Positions 55,010 to 63,605 of a stretch of DNA of 64,000 nucleotides are shown here, piece by piece; position 1 is the stretch's first letter; each line of letters starts with the position of its first letter. This DNA is from Curvibacter cyanobacteriorum. GTDB taxonomy: Bacteria; Pseudomonadota; Gammaproteobacteria; Burkholderiales; Burkholderiaceae_C. The notes under the pieces were generated by a model, which made no database searches, was not told the DNA's origin, and saw only the letters and a program-made list of their open reading frames with translations. The translations under genes and the position numbers were made by a program. Location of the stretch: contig NZ_JAQSIP010000004.1 in assembly GCF_028649475.1 (NCBI RefSeq), positions 434,001-498,000 of the forward strand. The letters are read 5' to 3'.

Positions 55010-56779
55010 CTAGCCCTTGCCCGTCTGTTGGGGGCGCAGGCGCAGCGCTGCGGCGGGGTCTTTGTCGACCGGGGGCGGCGGTGCAGCACGCTCCTTGAGT
55101 GCGTTCTGTGCCATCTCCTGGGCCCGCGCCTGGGCCGCAGCCCGGTTGCGCAGGCGCAACGTCATGCCGCCGGGCTGGCGCTCGCTGTCCTGACCCAGCA
55201 CGGCCCGCGCCGGCGCGCTGCCGCAGCGCTCCCGCAGCTGGTCGATGCTGCTTTGCAGGGCGGCGGGTTCGTGGATGCGTGCCTGGTGACGCAGCAGCAC
55301 CTGCTGCGACATGTCGAGCAGCTTCACATTGAGGGTGTCCGCGCTGTGCTGCAGCAGGCTGCGCACCGCCGAGGTCGGGTCGCCGGACAGGCTCAGCGCC
55401 ATGGCGCGCTCGGCCATGCCGTTGATCTGTTGCAGGCATTCGCGCACGCTCTCGGCGTAGGGCGGGTGCCAGTGGCAGGCGTTGGCCATCAGCTCACTGA
55501 GCCCCCGGGTGTTGGCATAGCGCATGCCCAGCTGGCGCACCCAGGTGGCGCCTTCGGCCAGGTCGATGGAGGTGTGGGCCAACACCGCCAGCAGACCGGC
55601 CAGGTTGCTGGCGGCTTCAAAGTCAAAGTCGCTTTGCTGGGTTTCTGGGGCCATCGCCCGCACCAGCTCGACCACCTTGGCAAATTGCCGCAGCTGGATC
55701 TGCTGCAGCGTCAGCACCACGCGGGCAAAGCGCTGCAGGCGCGCGCTGTCGCCCTGGCGCTCCAGCACGCGGGCCAGGTCGGCCAGGCAGCGGTCCACGC
55801 CTTTGCGGTCGGTGTCGGCAAAGTAGGCAAAGGCCAGCAGCACGATCGATTGGTGGTCGAACAGCTTGGAGTCCAGGCCAATGATGGTGGCGCGCGACAG
55901 GGCCTTGGTCGCGGCCTCGCGCTCGCCCATGTAGAAGGCCATCATGCCGAACTTCTGCAACCGGCCCACCGAGTCGGGTGTCAGGCCACTGGCGTGGCGG
56001 TAGGTCTCCATGGCCTCGGCAAAGTTGCCGACTTCGACTTGCGCGCGGCCCAGCACATCGTAGGCATCGGCGTAGCTGGCATCGGCCCCAATCAGGCCTT
56101 GCAGTGTGGTGATGGCCCGTGTGGCCTGGCCCGACTCGACCTGCGCCCGCGCCACGCCCAGCTTGGCCCAGGGCAGGGCCCGGGCCGCGATCACCGCCTC
56201 GAACAAGGTGCGGGCTTCGTCGTGCCGCCCCAGGCGCAACAGCAGCTCGGCGCCCATGCGCGCCGCATAGAGCCAATAGGGTTGCTGGGTTTCAAAGCGT
56301 TGCAGGCACAGGCTGGCCGCCTGCTCGAAGTTCTGGGCCTCGATGGCGTCGAAGATGGGCGCCAGGTGCACCTTGCGCAAACGCGCCAGGCTGAGGCGGT
56401 CAAACAGGGCCACCGGCGTGAAGGGCTTGAGCAGGTAGCCGTCGAGCGCGGATTCGGCCGCCTCGGCCACCGAGGCGTACGAGGCCTCGGCCGTCACCAT
56501 GAAAAAGATGGTCGAGAACGGCAGCAGGTGGGCGCGCCGCAGGTCGTCGAGCAGGGTCTGGCCGGACTCGTTGGTCTCGTCAAAAAATTGCTCGCACAAC
56601 ACGAAATCGTATGCAGTGTGTTCGAGGCGGTTGCGTGCGTCACGCACGCGGCTGCATTGCACCACTTTGCCCACGCCATAGTCGCGCAACTGGCCTGCCA
56701 GGATGCTGCGCGAGGTGGCGTTGCCGTCGATCACCAGGGCCAGGCAGTCGGCGACATCTCGGGGTGGGGCTGTGGCCAT
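55010..56779 (-). CDS. Degenerate receiver-domain / TPR protein
   Basis: 589 aa. N-terminal CheY-like receiver (about residues 10–130): β1 reads LVIDGN, so one of the acidic-pocket Asp is Gly; the phospho-acceptor position in YDFVLCEQF is Glu63 instead of Asp; the conserved Thr96 (MVTAE) and Lys118 (LLKPF) are kept. Residues about 165–330 are TPR-like helical repeats (GRHDEARTLFEAVI, GNFAEAMETYRHA), followed by a long helical region and a Pro-rich tail. No output DNA-binding or enzyme domain. Divergent from the YbhP-like gene, convergent with nudB. A phosphorylation-independent scaffold is a reasonable guess. Confidence 0.8.
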   Translation of the reverse strand: MATAPPRDVADCLALVIDGNATSRSILAGQLRDYGVGKVVQCSRVRDARNRLEHTAYDFVLCEQFFDETNESGQTLLDDLRRAHLLPFSTIFFMVTAEASYASVAEAAESALDGYLLKPFTPVALFDRLSLARLRKVHLAPIFDAIEAQNFEQAASLCLQRFETQQPYWLYAARMGAELLLRLGRHDEARTLFEAVIAARALPWAKLGVARAQVESGQATRAITTLQGLIGADASYADAYDVLGRAQVEVGNFAEAMETYRHASGLTPDSVGRLQKFGMMAFYMGEREAATKALSRATIIGLDSKLFDHQSIVLLAFAYFADTDRKGVDRCLADLARVLERQGDSARLQRFARVVLTLQQIQLRQFAKVVELVRAMAPETQQSDFDFEAASNLAGLLAVLAHTSIDLAEGATWVRQLGMRYANTRGLSELMANACHWHPPYAESVRECLQQINGMAERAMALSLSGDPTSAVRSLLQHSADTLNVKLLDMSQQVLLRHQARIHEPAALQSSIDQLRERCGSAPARAVLGQDSERQPGGMTLRLRNRAAAQARAQEMAQNALKERAAPPPPVDKDPAAALRLRPQQTGKG

Positions 56780-56907
56780 CAGAATGTCAGCACAGGCTGA
56801 TCGGCAAGGGTTTCGGAGACCTCCAGTTTAGAGCCTGCTGCAGCCTTTTGATACCGATTCTTGACCTGGGCGCAGCAGGGTTCACCCACCCTGCCAGGTG
56901 CATGGGA

Positions 56908-56913
56908 CACAAT
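56908..56913 (+). promoter_or_regulatory. -10-like box just before the YbhP-like gene
   Basis: CACAAT, then GGTCGG, then ATG 56920. Third example in this window of a -10-like box placed 6–7 nt before a start codon. Confidence 0.3.
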
Positions 56914-56919
56914 GGTCGG

Positions 56920-57657
56920 ATGGATAAAAACGGTGTTTTTCGCGTCGCCACCTGGAACATTCACAAAGGGGTGCGGGGGGTGGGGCCGACCCGGCGTCTG
57001 GAGATCCTGGACATCGGCCATGGGGTCGAACAGCTCGATGCCGACGTGATTTGCCTGCAGGAGGTGCGCAAGCTGCACCGCCGCGAGGAGCTGCATTTCA
57101 CGCGCTGGCCCGCCATGCCCCAGGCCGACTTTCTGGCCCCAGAGGGCTACGAGGCGGTGTACCGCACCAACGCCTACACCAAGCACGGCGAGCACGGCAA
57201 CGCCTTGCTGTCGCGCTGGCCGGTGCTGACGCACCAACACGAGGACATGTCCGATCACCGCTTCGAGCAGCGTGGCCTGCTGCATGTCGAGATCGCGGTC
57301 AACGGCCACCCGGTGCATGTCATCGTGGTGCACCTGGGCCTGATCCCCGGCAGCCGGGTGCGCCAGACCGAGCAGTTGCGGCGCTACATCGCGCGCGAGG
57401 TCAACCCGGGCCTGCCGCTCGTGGTGGCGGGCGATTTCAACGACTGGGGCGACACGCTGCGCCGCGCCTTGCGCCATGACGGCTTGCTTGAGCTGGAGTC
57501 GGCCCGGCACCCCACCTTCCCGTCACGCCTGCCGCTGGTGCAACTGGACCACATTTACGCGCGCGGTCTGACGGCGGTGAGCGCGCAGGTGCCGCGCGGC
57601 CGGGCCTGGGCGCGCATGTCCGACCACCTGCCGCTGTTGACCGAGTTCAGGCTCTGA
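56920..57657 (+). CDS. Endonuclease/exonuclease/phosphatase family protein (YbhP-like)
   Basis: 245 aa cytoplasmic protein with the DNase I/EEP fold. Catalytic elements in order: Asn13 in TWNIHKG, Glu48 in CLQEVR, His in VVHLGL, Asp/Asn in AGDFNDWGD, and the terminal SDHLP. ATG 56920 is preferred; ATG 56902 is in frame. One base separates its stop from the clsB start (TGAGATG), matching the E. coli ybhP–clsB pair. EEP enzymes include phosphodiesterases and phosphatases, so substrate is open; a lipid head-group role would fit the partner. Confidence 0.85.
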   Translation: MDKNGVFRVATWNIHKGVRGVGPTRRLEILDIGHGVEQLDADVICLQEVRKLHRREELHFTRWPAMPQADFLAPEGYEAVYRTNAYTKHGEHGNALLSRWPVLTHQHEDMSDHRFEQRGLLHVEIAVNGHPVHVIVVHLGLIPGSRVRQTEQLRRYIAREVNPGLPLVVAGDFNDWGDTLRRALRHDGLLELESARHPTFPSRLPLVQLDHIYARGLTAVSAQVPRGRAWARMSDHLPLLTEFRL

Positions 57658-57658
57658 G

Positions 57659-58900
57659 ATGCGCCACGGGGGGCTGGTCTACCGCGGGGGCCACGCGCTG
57701 ACCTTGTTGCAGGGCGGGGCCGAGCTGTTTCCGGCGCTGGTGCAGGCGATGGACCAGGCCCGCAGCAGCATCTGGTTGGAGACCTATATTTTTGACTTCC
57801 ACGGCAGCGCGCAGAGCGTCGCCCAGGCCCTGGCCCGGGCCGCCCAACGCGGCGTGCAGGTGCGCCTGGTGGTCGACGGCGTGGGCACCGGCGAGCTGCC
57901 CGAGCCCTGGCCCGCGCACCTGCGGGCGGCCGGCGTGCAGTGGCGGGTGTTCTCGCCGCTGGGACCGCTGGGCCTGCTGATCCCCAGCCGCTGGCGGCGC
58001 CTGCACCGCAAGCTCTGTGTGGTCGATGGCGAGCGCCTGTTCTGTGGCGGCATCAACATCCTCGACGATTGGCACGACCCCCTGCATGGGGCCTTGAGCG
58101 AGCCGCGGTTCGATCTCGCCGTCACGGCCACGGGCCCGGTGGTGAGCGAGGCCGCACACACCATGGCGCTGCTGTGGCGGCGCATCGAAGCGGTGCGTGC
58201 GGTGCGGGCACACCAGTGGCCGCAGGCGGTGATGGGCTGGTGGGCCAATCGCCCGGGGCCGTCGGCACTGGGCTACGAAGCCGCGTCACCGGCGCGCGCT
58301 GGCGCGCGGCCCGAGCCCGTGCGCGGCCTGCGCGCGGCGCTGGCCTTGCGCGACAACCTGCGCCACCGCAGCCACATCGAGCGCGCTTACCTGCGCGCCA
58401 TCCGCACCGCGCGGCAGGAGGTGCTGATCGCCAACGCGTACTTCTTACCGGGGCGCCGGTTGCGCCGTGCCCTGGTGCTGGCGGCCCGGCGCGGGGTGCG
58501 CGTGCAGTTGCTGCTGCAGGGGCGTTACGAGAGCTTCATGCAGTTCCATGCCACGCGGCCGGTGTACCGCCAGCTGCTGGCCGCAGGGGTCGAGATCCAC
58601 GAGTACGCGCCCAGTTTTCTGCATGCCAAAGTGGCGGTGGTGGACGGGCAGTGGAGCACCGTGGGCTCGTCCAACCTCGACCCCTTGAGCCTGCTGCTGG
58701 CGCGTGAAGCCAACGTGATGGTGCGCGACCACGGCTTTGCGCGGCAGTTGCGCGGGGCCTTGCTGCAGGCCATGCACCATGCGGGGCGCCAGGTCGCCCT
58801 GGACGACTTGGCCCAGCGCCCGTGGCGCCACCGTTTGCGCGACCGCGTGGCGTTTGGGTTGATGCGGCTGGCGCTGTGGTTGACGGGTTACCGGTACTGA
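57659..58900 (+). CDS. clsB: Cardiolipin synthase B / phospholipase D family
   Basis: 413 aa. Two HKD motifs: HRKLCVVDG (His116, Lys118, Asp123) and HAKVAVVDG (about 322–329), each followed by the GG/SSN elements (CGGINILD, GSSNLDPLS). ClsB makes cardiolipin from phosphatidylglycerol and other phospholipids at the membrane. No N-terminal transmembrane helices, as expected for ClsB and unlike ClsA. Tightly coupled to the YbhP-like gene. The 203-nt downstream gap is G-rich on the + strand with no clear terminator. Confidence 0.92.
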   Translation: MRHGGLVYRGGHALTLLQGGAELFPALVQAMDQARSSIWLETYIFDFHGSAQSVAQALARAAQRGVQVRLVVDGVGTGELPEPWPAHLRAAGVQWRVFSPLGPLGLLIPSRWRRLHRKLCVVDGERLFCGGINILDDWHDPLHGALSEPRFDLAVTATGPVVSEAAHTMALLWRRIEAVRAVRAHQWPQAVMGWWANRPGPSALGYEAASPARAGARPEPVRGLRAALALRDNLRHRSHIERAYLRAIRTARQEVLIANAYFLPGRRLRRALVLAARRGVRVQLLLQGRYESFMQFHATRPVYRQLLAAGVEIHEYAPSFLHAKVAVVDGQWSTVGSSNLDPLSLLLAREANVMVRDHGFARQLRGALLQAMHHAGRQVALDDLAQRPWRHRLRDRVAFGLMRLALWLTGYRY

Positions 58901-59103
58901 CACGCGGTCTGCGCGGCCCTCGGCAGGGTCAGCAGGATCGGCTGGGGTGGGCTGTGGTGTGGGCTTGTTGGCTGCGGCCGGTGGGGGCCTCACGGGGGCG
59001 GTTGGGCCTTTAAACCCTGCACTTTTTGGGGGCAAGGAGGGCAATACCCGGATTGGCATTCACTGTTACCATCTCCCGCTGTTTGCACCGAGTACAAGCT
59101 GAA

Positions 59104-59799
59104 ATGAACCCAATCAACCCGGACGAGGGCACCCCCGTCTCGCTGAAAATCCGTGAGCGTCTGGCTGCTTCGCGCAAGCGGTTCAATGCCAACGACAACA
59201 TCTCTGAGTTCATCCAGCCCGGTGAACTGGAGAAGCTGCTCGATGAGGTCGAGGTCAAGATGCAAGGCGTGCTGGACAGCCTCGTGATCGACACCACCAA
59301 CGACCACAACACCAACAACACCGCGCGCCGCGTGGCCAAGATGTACCTCAACGAGGTCTTCCGGGGTCGCTATGTGCCGCAGCCGCCGATCACCGAGTTC
59401 CCCAACGCGGAACACCTCAACGAGCTGATGATCGTCGGCCCGATCACGGTGCGCAGCGCCTGCAGCCACCATTTCTGCCCGGTGATGGGCCGCATCTGGA
59501 TTGGCGTCATGCCCAACGAACACACCAACGTGATTGGCCTGTCCAAGTACGCACGCTTGGTGGACTGGGTCATGGGCCGTCCCCAGATCCAGGAAGAAGC
59601 CGTGGTGCAACTGGCCGACCTGATCCAGGAAAAGACCCAACCCGATGGCCTGGCCATCGTCATGGAAGCCAGCCACTTCTGCATGTCCTGGCGCGGTGTG
59701 CGCGAGATGGACAGCAAGATGATCAACTCGGTGATGCGCGGTGTGTTCCTCAAGGACCCGGCGCTGCGCCGCGAGTTCCTGTCGCTGATTCCCCGCTGA
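59104..59799 (+). CDS. folE: GTP cyclohydrolase I
   Basis: GTP to 7,8-dihydroneopterin triphosphate, first step of folate synthesis. 231 aa. Zinc ligands Cys120 and His123 in CSHHFC and Cys193 in SHFCMSW; ITVRSACSHHFCPVMGRIWIGV is the family core. ATG 59104 (MNPINPDEG) selected; the frame is open upstream but that part is poor. Its product is the substrate of NudB, encoded at 54.5 kb. Confidence 0.96.
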   Translation: MNPINPDEGTPVSLKIRERLAASRKRFNANDNISEFIQPGELEKLLDEVEVKMQGVLDSLVIDTTNDHNTNNTARRVAKMYLNEVFRGRYVPQPPITEFPNAEHLNELMIVGPITVRSACSHHFCPVMGRIWIGVMPNEHTNVIGLSKYARLVDWVMGRPQIQEEAVVQLADLIQEKTQPDGLAIVMEASHFCMSWRGVREMDSKMINSVMRGVFLKDPALRREFLSLIPR

Positions 59800-59808
59800 A
59801 GCGGTGGC

Positions 59809-59836
59809 GGGCTGCGGCCTGCCAGCCCTGTTTTAT
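59809..59836 (+). terminator. Probable terminator after folE
   Basis: GGGCTG/CAGCCC stem, 8-nt loop, followed by TGTTTTATTGTTT. Separates folE from the BLUF gene, though leakage is likely with a 6-bp stem. Confidence 0.55.
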
Positions 59837-59864
59837 TGTTTAGTTCCTGCCTTGAAGGTCTGCC

Positions 59865-60287
59865 ATGCTTGTTCGTCTGCTCTATGCCAGCCGCGCCACC
59901 GACACCAGCCCGGAGGCCATTGACGCGATCCTTTCGCAGTCCCGCCAGCACAACCCGGGTTCGGGCATCACGGGCATCCTCTGCTACGGGGGCGGTATCT
60001 TTTTGCAGGCCATCGAGGGCGGCCGCTCGGCCGTCAACGAGCTGTACGGTCACATCCAGCGCGACAAGCGCCACCAGCAGATCGAACTGCTCGACTACGA
60101 AGAAATCTCCGAGCGCCGCTTCGGTGGCTGGACCATGGGCCAGGTCAACCTGTCCAAGCTCAACACCTCGATCCTGCTGAAGTACTCCGAGCGCCCCGAA
60201 CTCGACCCCTACGCGGTGTCGGGCAAGGTGTCCCTGGCCCTGCTCGAAGAGCTGATGGCCACGGCCTCCATCATCGGCCGGGCCTGA
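59865..60287 (+). CDS. Short BLUF-domain blue-light photoreceptor
   Basis: 140 aa; the BLUF fold (residues 1–~100) fills most of the protein, with a helical C-terminal cap and no effector domain, like PixD/BlrB. Flavin-site residues present: Tyr7 (RLLYAS), Asn30, Gln48 in IFLQAIEG, Trp89 and Met91 in GGWTMGQ. So photochemistry should be intact. Short BLUF proteins signal by light-dependent contacts with partners, which are not evident here. Lies 65 nt after folE; folE relates to pterins rather than FAD, so a functional link is speculative. Confidence 0.9.
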   Translation: MLVRLLYASRATDTSPEAIDAILSQSRQHNPGSGITGILCYGGGIFLQAIEGGRSAVNELYGHIQRDKRHQQIELLDYEEISERRFGGWTMGQVNLSKLNTSILLKYSERPELDPYAVSGKVSLALLEELMATASIIGRA

Positions 60288-60348
60288 GCGGCTCCCCCGG
60301 GGCGCCTGGGCATGCCTGGGCCCCACGGCACTGCGCCCTGATTTTCGG

Positions 60349-60383
60349 GGGCGAGGCAGGGTGAACACCCGCCTCGCCCTTTT
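60349..60383 (+). terminator. Strong terminator after the BLUF gene
   Basis: GGGCGAGGC/GCCTCGCCC 9-bp outer stem, inner GGGTG/CACCC stem, then TTTT. Confidence 0.85.
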
Positions 60384-60403
60384 GCATTGGAACGCTGTTT
60401 TTC

Positions 60404-61285
60404 ATGTCTTTGCTTGCGTTTTCACTGGTCCTGCTGGCCGGCCTGATCCACGCTTTGTGGAACATCGCTGCCAAGAAGGCGGGCGGTGATTCGCGTTTTG
60501 CCTTCTTCACTTCGACCCTGATGATGCTGGTCTGGGCCCCGCTGGGCCTGTGGCTGGGCTGGGATGCGGTGCCGCGCTGGGGGGCCCTTGAATGGGGGCT
60601 GGTCACCCTGAGCGGCGTGTTGCATGTGGTCTATTACGTCATCTTGCTGCGCGGCTACCAGCGCGCCGATCTGACCGTGGTCTACCCCTTGGCGCGCGGC
60701 TCGGGGCCGCTGCTGTCCTCGCTGGTGGCCTTGACGCTGATGGGCGAACAGGGCTCCTGGGCGGGTGTGGGCGGCATGGTGGCGGTGGTGTCGGGGGTGT
60801 TTCTGGTGGCTGGCGGGCCCGGCCTGTGGCGGGCCTCGCACGACCCGGCCCGGCGCCAGCGCGTGCAACTGGGGGTGCTGTATGGCCTGTGCACGGGGGT
60901 CTTCATTGCCAGCTACACCGTGGTCGACGGTTACGCCGTCAAGGTGCTGCTGATGTCGCCCGTGCTGGTCGACTACATGGGCAACTTCGTGCGCATCGCC
61001 CTGCTGGCGCCCGGTGTCTGGCGCGACCGCCCGGAGGCGCTGCGCCTGTGGCGCCTGCAGTGGCGGCCGGCCTTGCTGGTGGCGACCATCAGCCCGGTGT
61101 CCTATGTGCTGGTGCTGTACGCCATGCAGACAGCACCGCTGTCGCACGTGGCGCCGGCGCGCGAGGTGTCGATGCTGTTCGCGGCCCTGATTGGCGGGCA
61201 TTTGTTGGGCGAGGGCGACCGCGTGCCGCGCCTCTTGGGGGCCTTGCTGATCGCCGCAGGGGTCACTTTACTGGGCTTGGGCTGA
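60404..61285 (+). CDS. EamA/DMT-family transporter
   Basis: 293 aa, ten predicted transmembrane helices in two EamA repeats (about residues 1–140 and 150–290). Features: GLIHALWNIAAKKA at the N-terminus and the repeat-end PLARGSGPLLSSLVALTLMGE and PAREVSMLFAALIGGHLLGEGD, which place it in the drug/metabolite efflux superfamily. Substrate unknown. The stop overlaps the DUF429 start by one base (TGATG). Confidence 0.88.
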   Translation: MSLLAFSLVLLAGLIHALWNIAAKKAGGDSRFAFFTSTLMMLVWAPLGLWLGWDAVPRWGALEWGLVTLSGVLHVVYYVILLRGYQRADLTVVYPLARGSGPLLSSLVALTLMGEQGSWAGVGGMVAVVSGVFLVAGGPGLWRASHDPARRQRVQLGVLYGLCTGVFIASYTVVDGYAVKVLLMSPVLVDYMGNFVRIALLAPGVWRDRPEALRLWRLQWRPALLVATISPVSYVLVLYAMQTAPLSHVAPAREVSMLFAALIGGHLLGEGDRVPRLLGALLIAAGVTLLGLG

Positions 61286-62151
61286 TGAGCACACACACCG
61301 ATTCAAGCGACAACCTGTTGGGCTGCGATTTCAGCAGCAGCCCGACGCGACAAAAACCCATCGTGCTGGCGCTGGGCCAGCAACGCAGTGGGCGGGTGCA
61401 ACTGAGCCGCCTGGTGCGCCTGGACAGCCTGGCGGACTGGGCTGACTGGTTGCGCCAGCCGCGCGACTGGGTGGGGGGCTTTGACCTGCCTTTTGGCTTG
61501 CCGCGCGAACTGGTGCAAAGCCTGGGTTGGCCCACCGATTGGGCCGCCTGCATCCACCATTACGCGGGGCTGAGCCGGGCCGAGATCCGCGAGCAGTTTG
61601 CGGCCTTCTGCAACGCGCGTCCCGTCGGGGGCAAGTTCGCCCACCGCGCCACCGATGGCCCGGCGGGCTCCAGCCCGTCGATGAAATGGGTCAATCCGCC
61701 CGTGGCCTACATGCTGCACGCCGGGGTGCCCTTGCTGTTGCAGGCGGGGGTGCAGTTGCCCGGCCTGTGGCAGCCGCCGCAGGACGCCGGGTCGACCCGC
61801 GTCGCGCTGGAGGCCTACCCCGGCTTGCTGGCGCGCGAGCTGATTGGCCACCGATCCTACAAAAGCGACGACCGCGCCAAGCAGACCCCGGAACGCCTGA
61901 TTGCCCGCAAGGACTTGATCACCGCCCTGGAGAACGGCCAGACCCGCCTGGGCCTGCGGCTCAAGCTCACCCACGCGCAGCGTGACGCGCTGGTGGACGA
62001 TGCGCGCGGCGACAGCCTCGATGCGGTGCTGTGCCTGGTGCAGGCCGCCTGGGCACAGCGCGCCCATGAGGCGGGGCAACCACGGTATGGTTTGCCGGCC
62101 CAGATGGACCCGCTGGAGGGGTGGATCGTGACCGCTCCGGCCAGCCCCTGA
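61285..62151 (+). CDS. DUF429 domain protein
   Basis: 288 aa. DUF429 features: N-terminal GCDFSSSP strand with an Asp (RNase H-like β1), WVGGFDLPFGLPREL, a central EAYPGLLARELIG, and DARGDSLDAVLCLVQAAW near the C-terminus, which give a set of Asp/Glu residues resembling an RNase H-like active site. Function not known. Co-translated with the EamA gene by a 1-nt overlap. Confidence 0.82.
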   Translation: MSTHTDSSDNLLGCDFSSSPTRQKPIVLALGQQRSGRVQLSRLVRLDSLADWADWLRQPRDWVGGFDLPFGLPRELVQSLGWPTDWAACIHHYAGLSRAEIREQFAAFCNARPVGGKFAHRATDGPAGSSPSMKWVNPPVAYMLHAGVPLLLQAGVQLPGLWQPPQDAGSTRVALEAYPGLLARELIGHRSYKSDDRAKQTPERLIARKDLITALENGQTRLGLRLKLTHAQRDALVDDARGDSLDAVLCLVQAAWAQRAHEAGQPRYGLPAQMDPLEGWIVTAPASP

Positions 62152-62293
62152 AGCCAACCCCAAGCGCCGCCGCGCCTGCCCGCGAACAGGCCCGCACGCA
62201 GGCGTTAGAGCCGGCTCCGGGCCCGTGCCCGCCGCCCCCTCGCCACACCTGCCGGCTGTCGATACACTTGTTGCCTGATCGGAAATCTGGCCC

Positions 62294-63262
62294 ATGAAAC
62301 AGACCCGCCACGCGTCCTACCAACCACTGCTGAAGTCGCTGGCCCATGCCGCGATCGCCCACCGTCCGCAGGACTGGACCGAGGGCGAGGTGTTGCTGCG
62401 CCCTGGCAGTCCCAGTGTGGGCTGCGCGCAGCGCCGCAGCGAGGACGCGCCGCAGGTCCCGGTGGCGCCGCCCGTCCTGACCCAGGCCCAGACCCTGGCC
62501 CAGGCCCTGACGCAAGACGGCCTGCCCTGGGTGGCCTGCCGGATCGGGTTCTTTCGCAAGCCGGTGGGTTGGGGCGTGCGGGTCCGCATCACCCCCGCTG
62601 TCGGGGCCCCCGAGGTGGACCTGACGCCGGAGCGTGGCCCTGCCGCGGCACCACCGGTGGCGGCCGCCGTTGAACCGCCCCTGCCCACCTTGTCACCCCT
62701 GCCAGGGGCTGTGCCGGGAGGCAACGTGCCACCCGCTTGGGCACCCACCCAGCCGGCGCTGGCCGGCGGCGGCGGGGTCCCCACCTCGTCACGCCCGGCA
62801 CTGGTTTGCGACCACTGCCAGGAGACCACGCTGCTGTTCAAGCTCAGCCGCGAGGGGCTCGACCATTACCGCTGCCATTGCTGTGGTTACGAGGTCGCCA
62901 TGCATGCGCGGCCGGACTTTGATGACTCGGCTTACAACCTGCCCCGCGGCGGCGAGGCCGAACCCGCCCCCGAGGCCCCGGCCGAGTTGCGTCGCAGCCT
63001 CGACGGCCAGATCACCGGTCCCGAGTTTTCGCTGCGCTTCAGCACCCCGGAAACGCTGCTCTACGAAGTGCCTTCCGGTCAGGTGCCGATGCGCGTGGTG
63101 GCCGACCCCGAGCGCGGCGCCCGCGTGGTCGAGGCCAACCGCGTCACCACCATGGATACCCCGTTCGGGTCCCGCATGCTGACCCCGCGCGAACACGCCA
63201 CCATCCTGCGCCACCTCGCGCAGGCCGTGCCCTTGATGCCGGGCCGCTTTTTCATCGAATGA
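62294..63262 (+). CDS. Uncharacterised protein with a central zinc ribbon
   Basis: 322 aa, not recognised. N-terminal part (1–100) is basic with KQTRHASYQPLLKSLAHAAIAHR; residues about 100–170 are Pro/Ala/Gly-rich linker; a C4 zinc ribbon follows (CDHC … CHCCGYE, about 174–200); the C-terminal half (235–322) is a small β-rich domain ending MPGRFFIE. Preceded by a 142-nt gap with only a weak GATACA box. The stop overlaps the next gene as ATGA. No transmembrane segment. A regulator or nucleic-acid-binding protein is possible but unproven. Confidence 0.6.
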   Translation: MKQTRHASYQPLLKSLAHAAIAHRPQDWTEGEVLLRPGSPSVGCAQRRSEDAPQVPVAPPVLTQAQTLAQALTQDGLPWVACRIGFFRKPVGWGVRVRITPAVGAPEVDLTPERGPAAAPPVAAAVEPPLPTLSPLPGAVPGGNVPPAWAPTQPALAGGGGVPTSSRPALVCDHCQETTLLFKLSREGLDHYRCHCCGYEVAMHARPDFDDSAYNLPRGGEAEPAPEAPAELRRSLDGQITGPEFSLRFSTPETLLYEVPSGQVPMRVVADPERGARVVEANRVTTMDTPFGSRMLTPREHATILRHLAQAVPLMPGRFFIE

Positions 63263-63540
63263 GCCCGAGCCGCCGCGGTCCCCTCGCCAGGCCCCTGCGG
63301 GACTGGGGCGGAGCGCGCTGGTGGGGCGGGTGGGCTGGGTGGACCGGGGGCGGACTGCTCATGGCGGCTTGTCTGAGCGCGGCCTGGGCCGGCCCGGCGC
63401 CCTGGTACCAGTGGCGCAGCGACCTCCAGGGTCAGACCCTGTGTGCCCAGGCGTCGCCCGGTGCGGCCTGGGTGCGCGTGGACGGCCCCTACCTTGACTC
63501 GGACTGCCGTCGACCGCCGCCGCGCCGCCAGCCCATGTGA
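63259..63540 (+). CDS. Small secreted or membrane-anchored protein, unknown
   Basis: 93 aa. After an Arg-rich start, one hydrophobic segment (about residues 28–45, GGLLMAACLSAAWAGP) looks like a late signal peptide. The exported remainder (about 46–93) carries two Cys (TLCAQ and DSDCRR), which could form a disulfide. It starts on the ATGA overlapping the zinc-ribbon gene, so it is translated with it. A GC-rich frame this short is only moderately supported. Confidence 0.45.
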   Translation: MSPSRRGPLARPLRDWGGARWWGGWAGWTGGGLLMAACLSAAWAGPAPWYQWRSDLQGQTLCAQASPGAAWVRVDGPYLDSDCRRPPPRRQPM

Positions 63541-63605
63541 GGCGGCCGACCGAGCGGGGCCGTGGTCCTGGCGGGGGCTGTCTTGCGCGCGCTCAGCGGC
63601 CGGGC

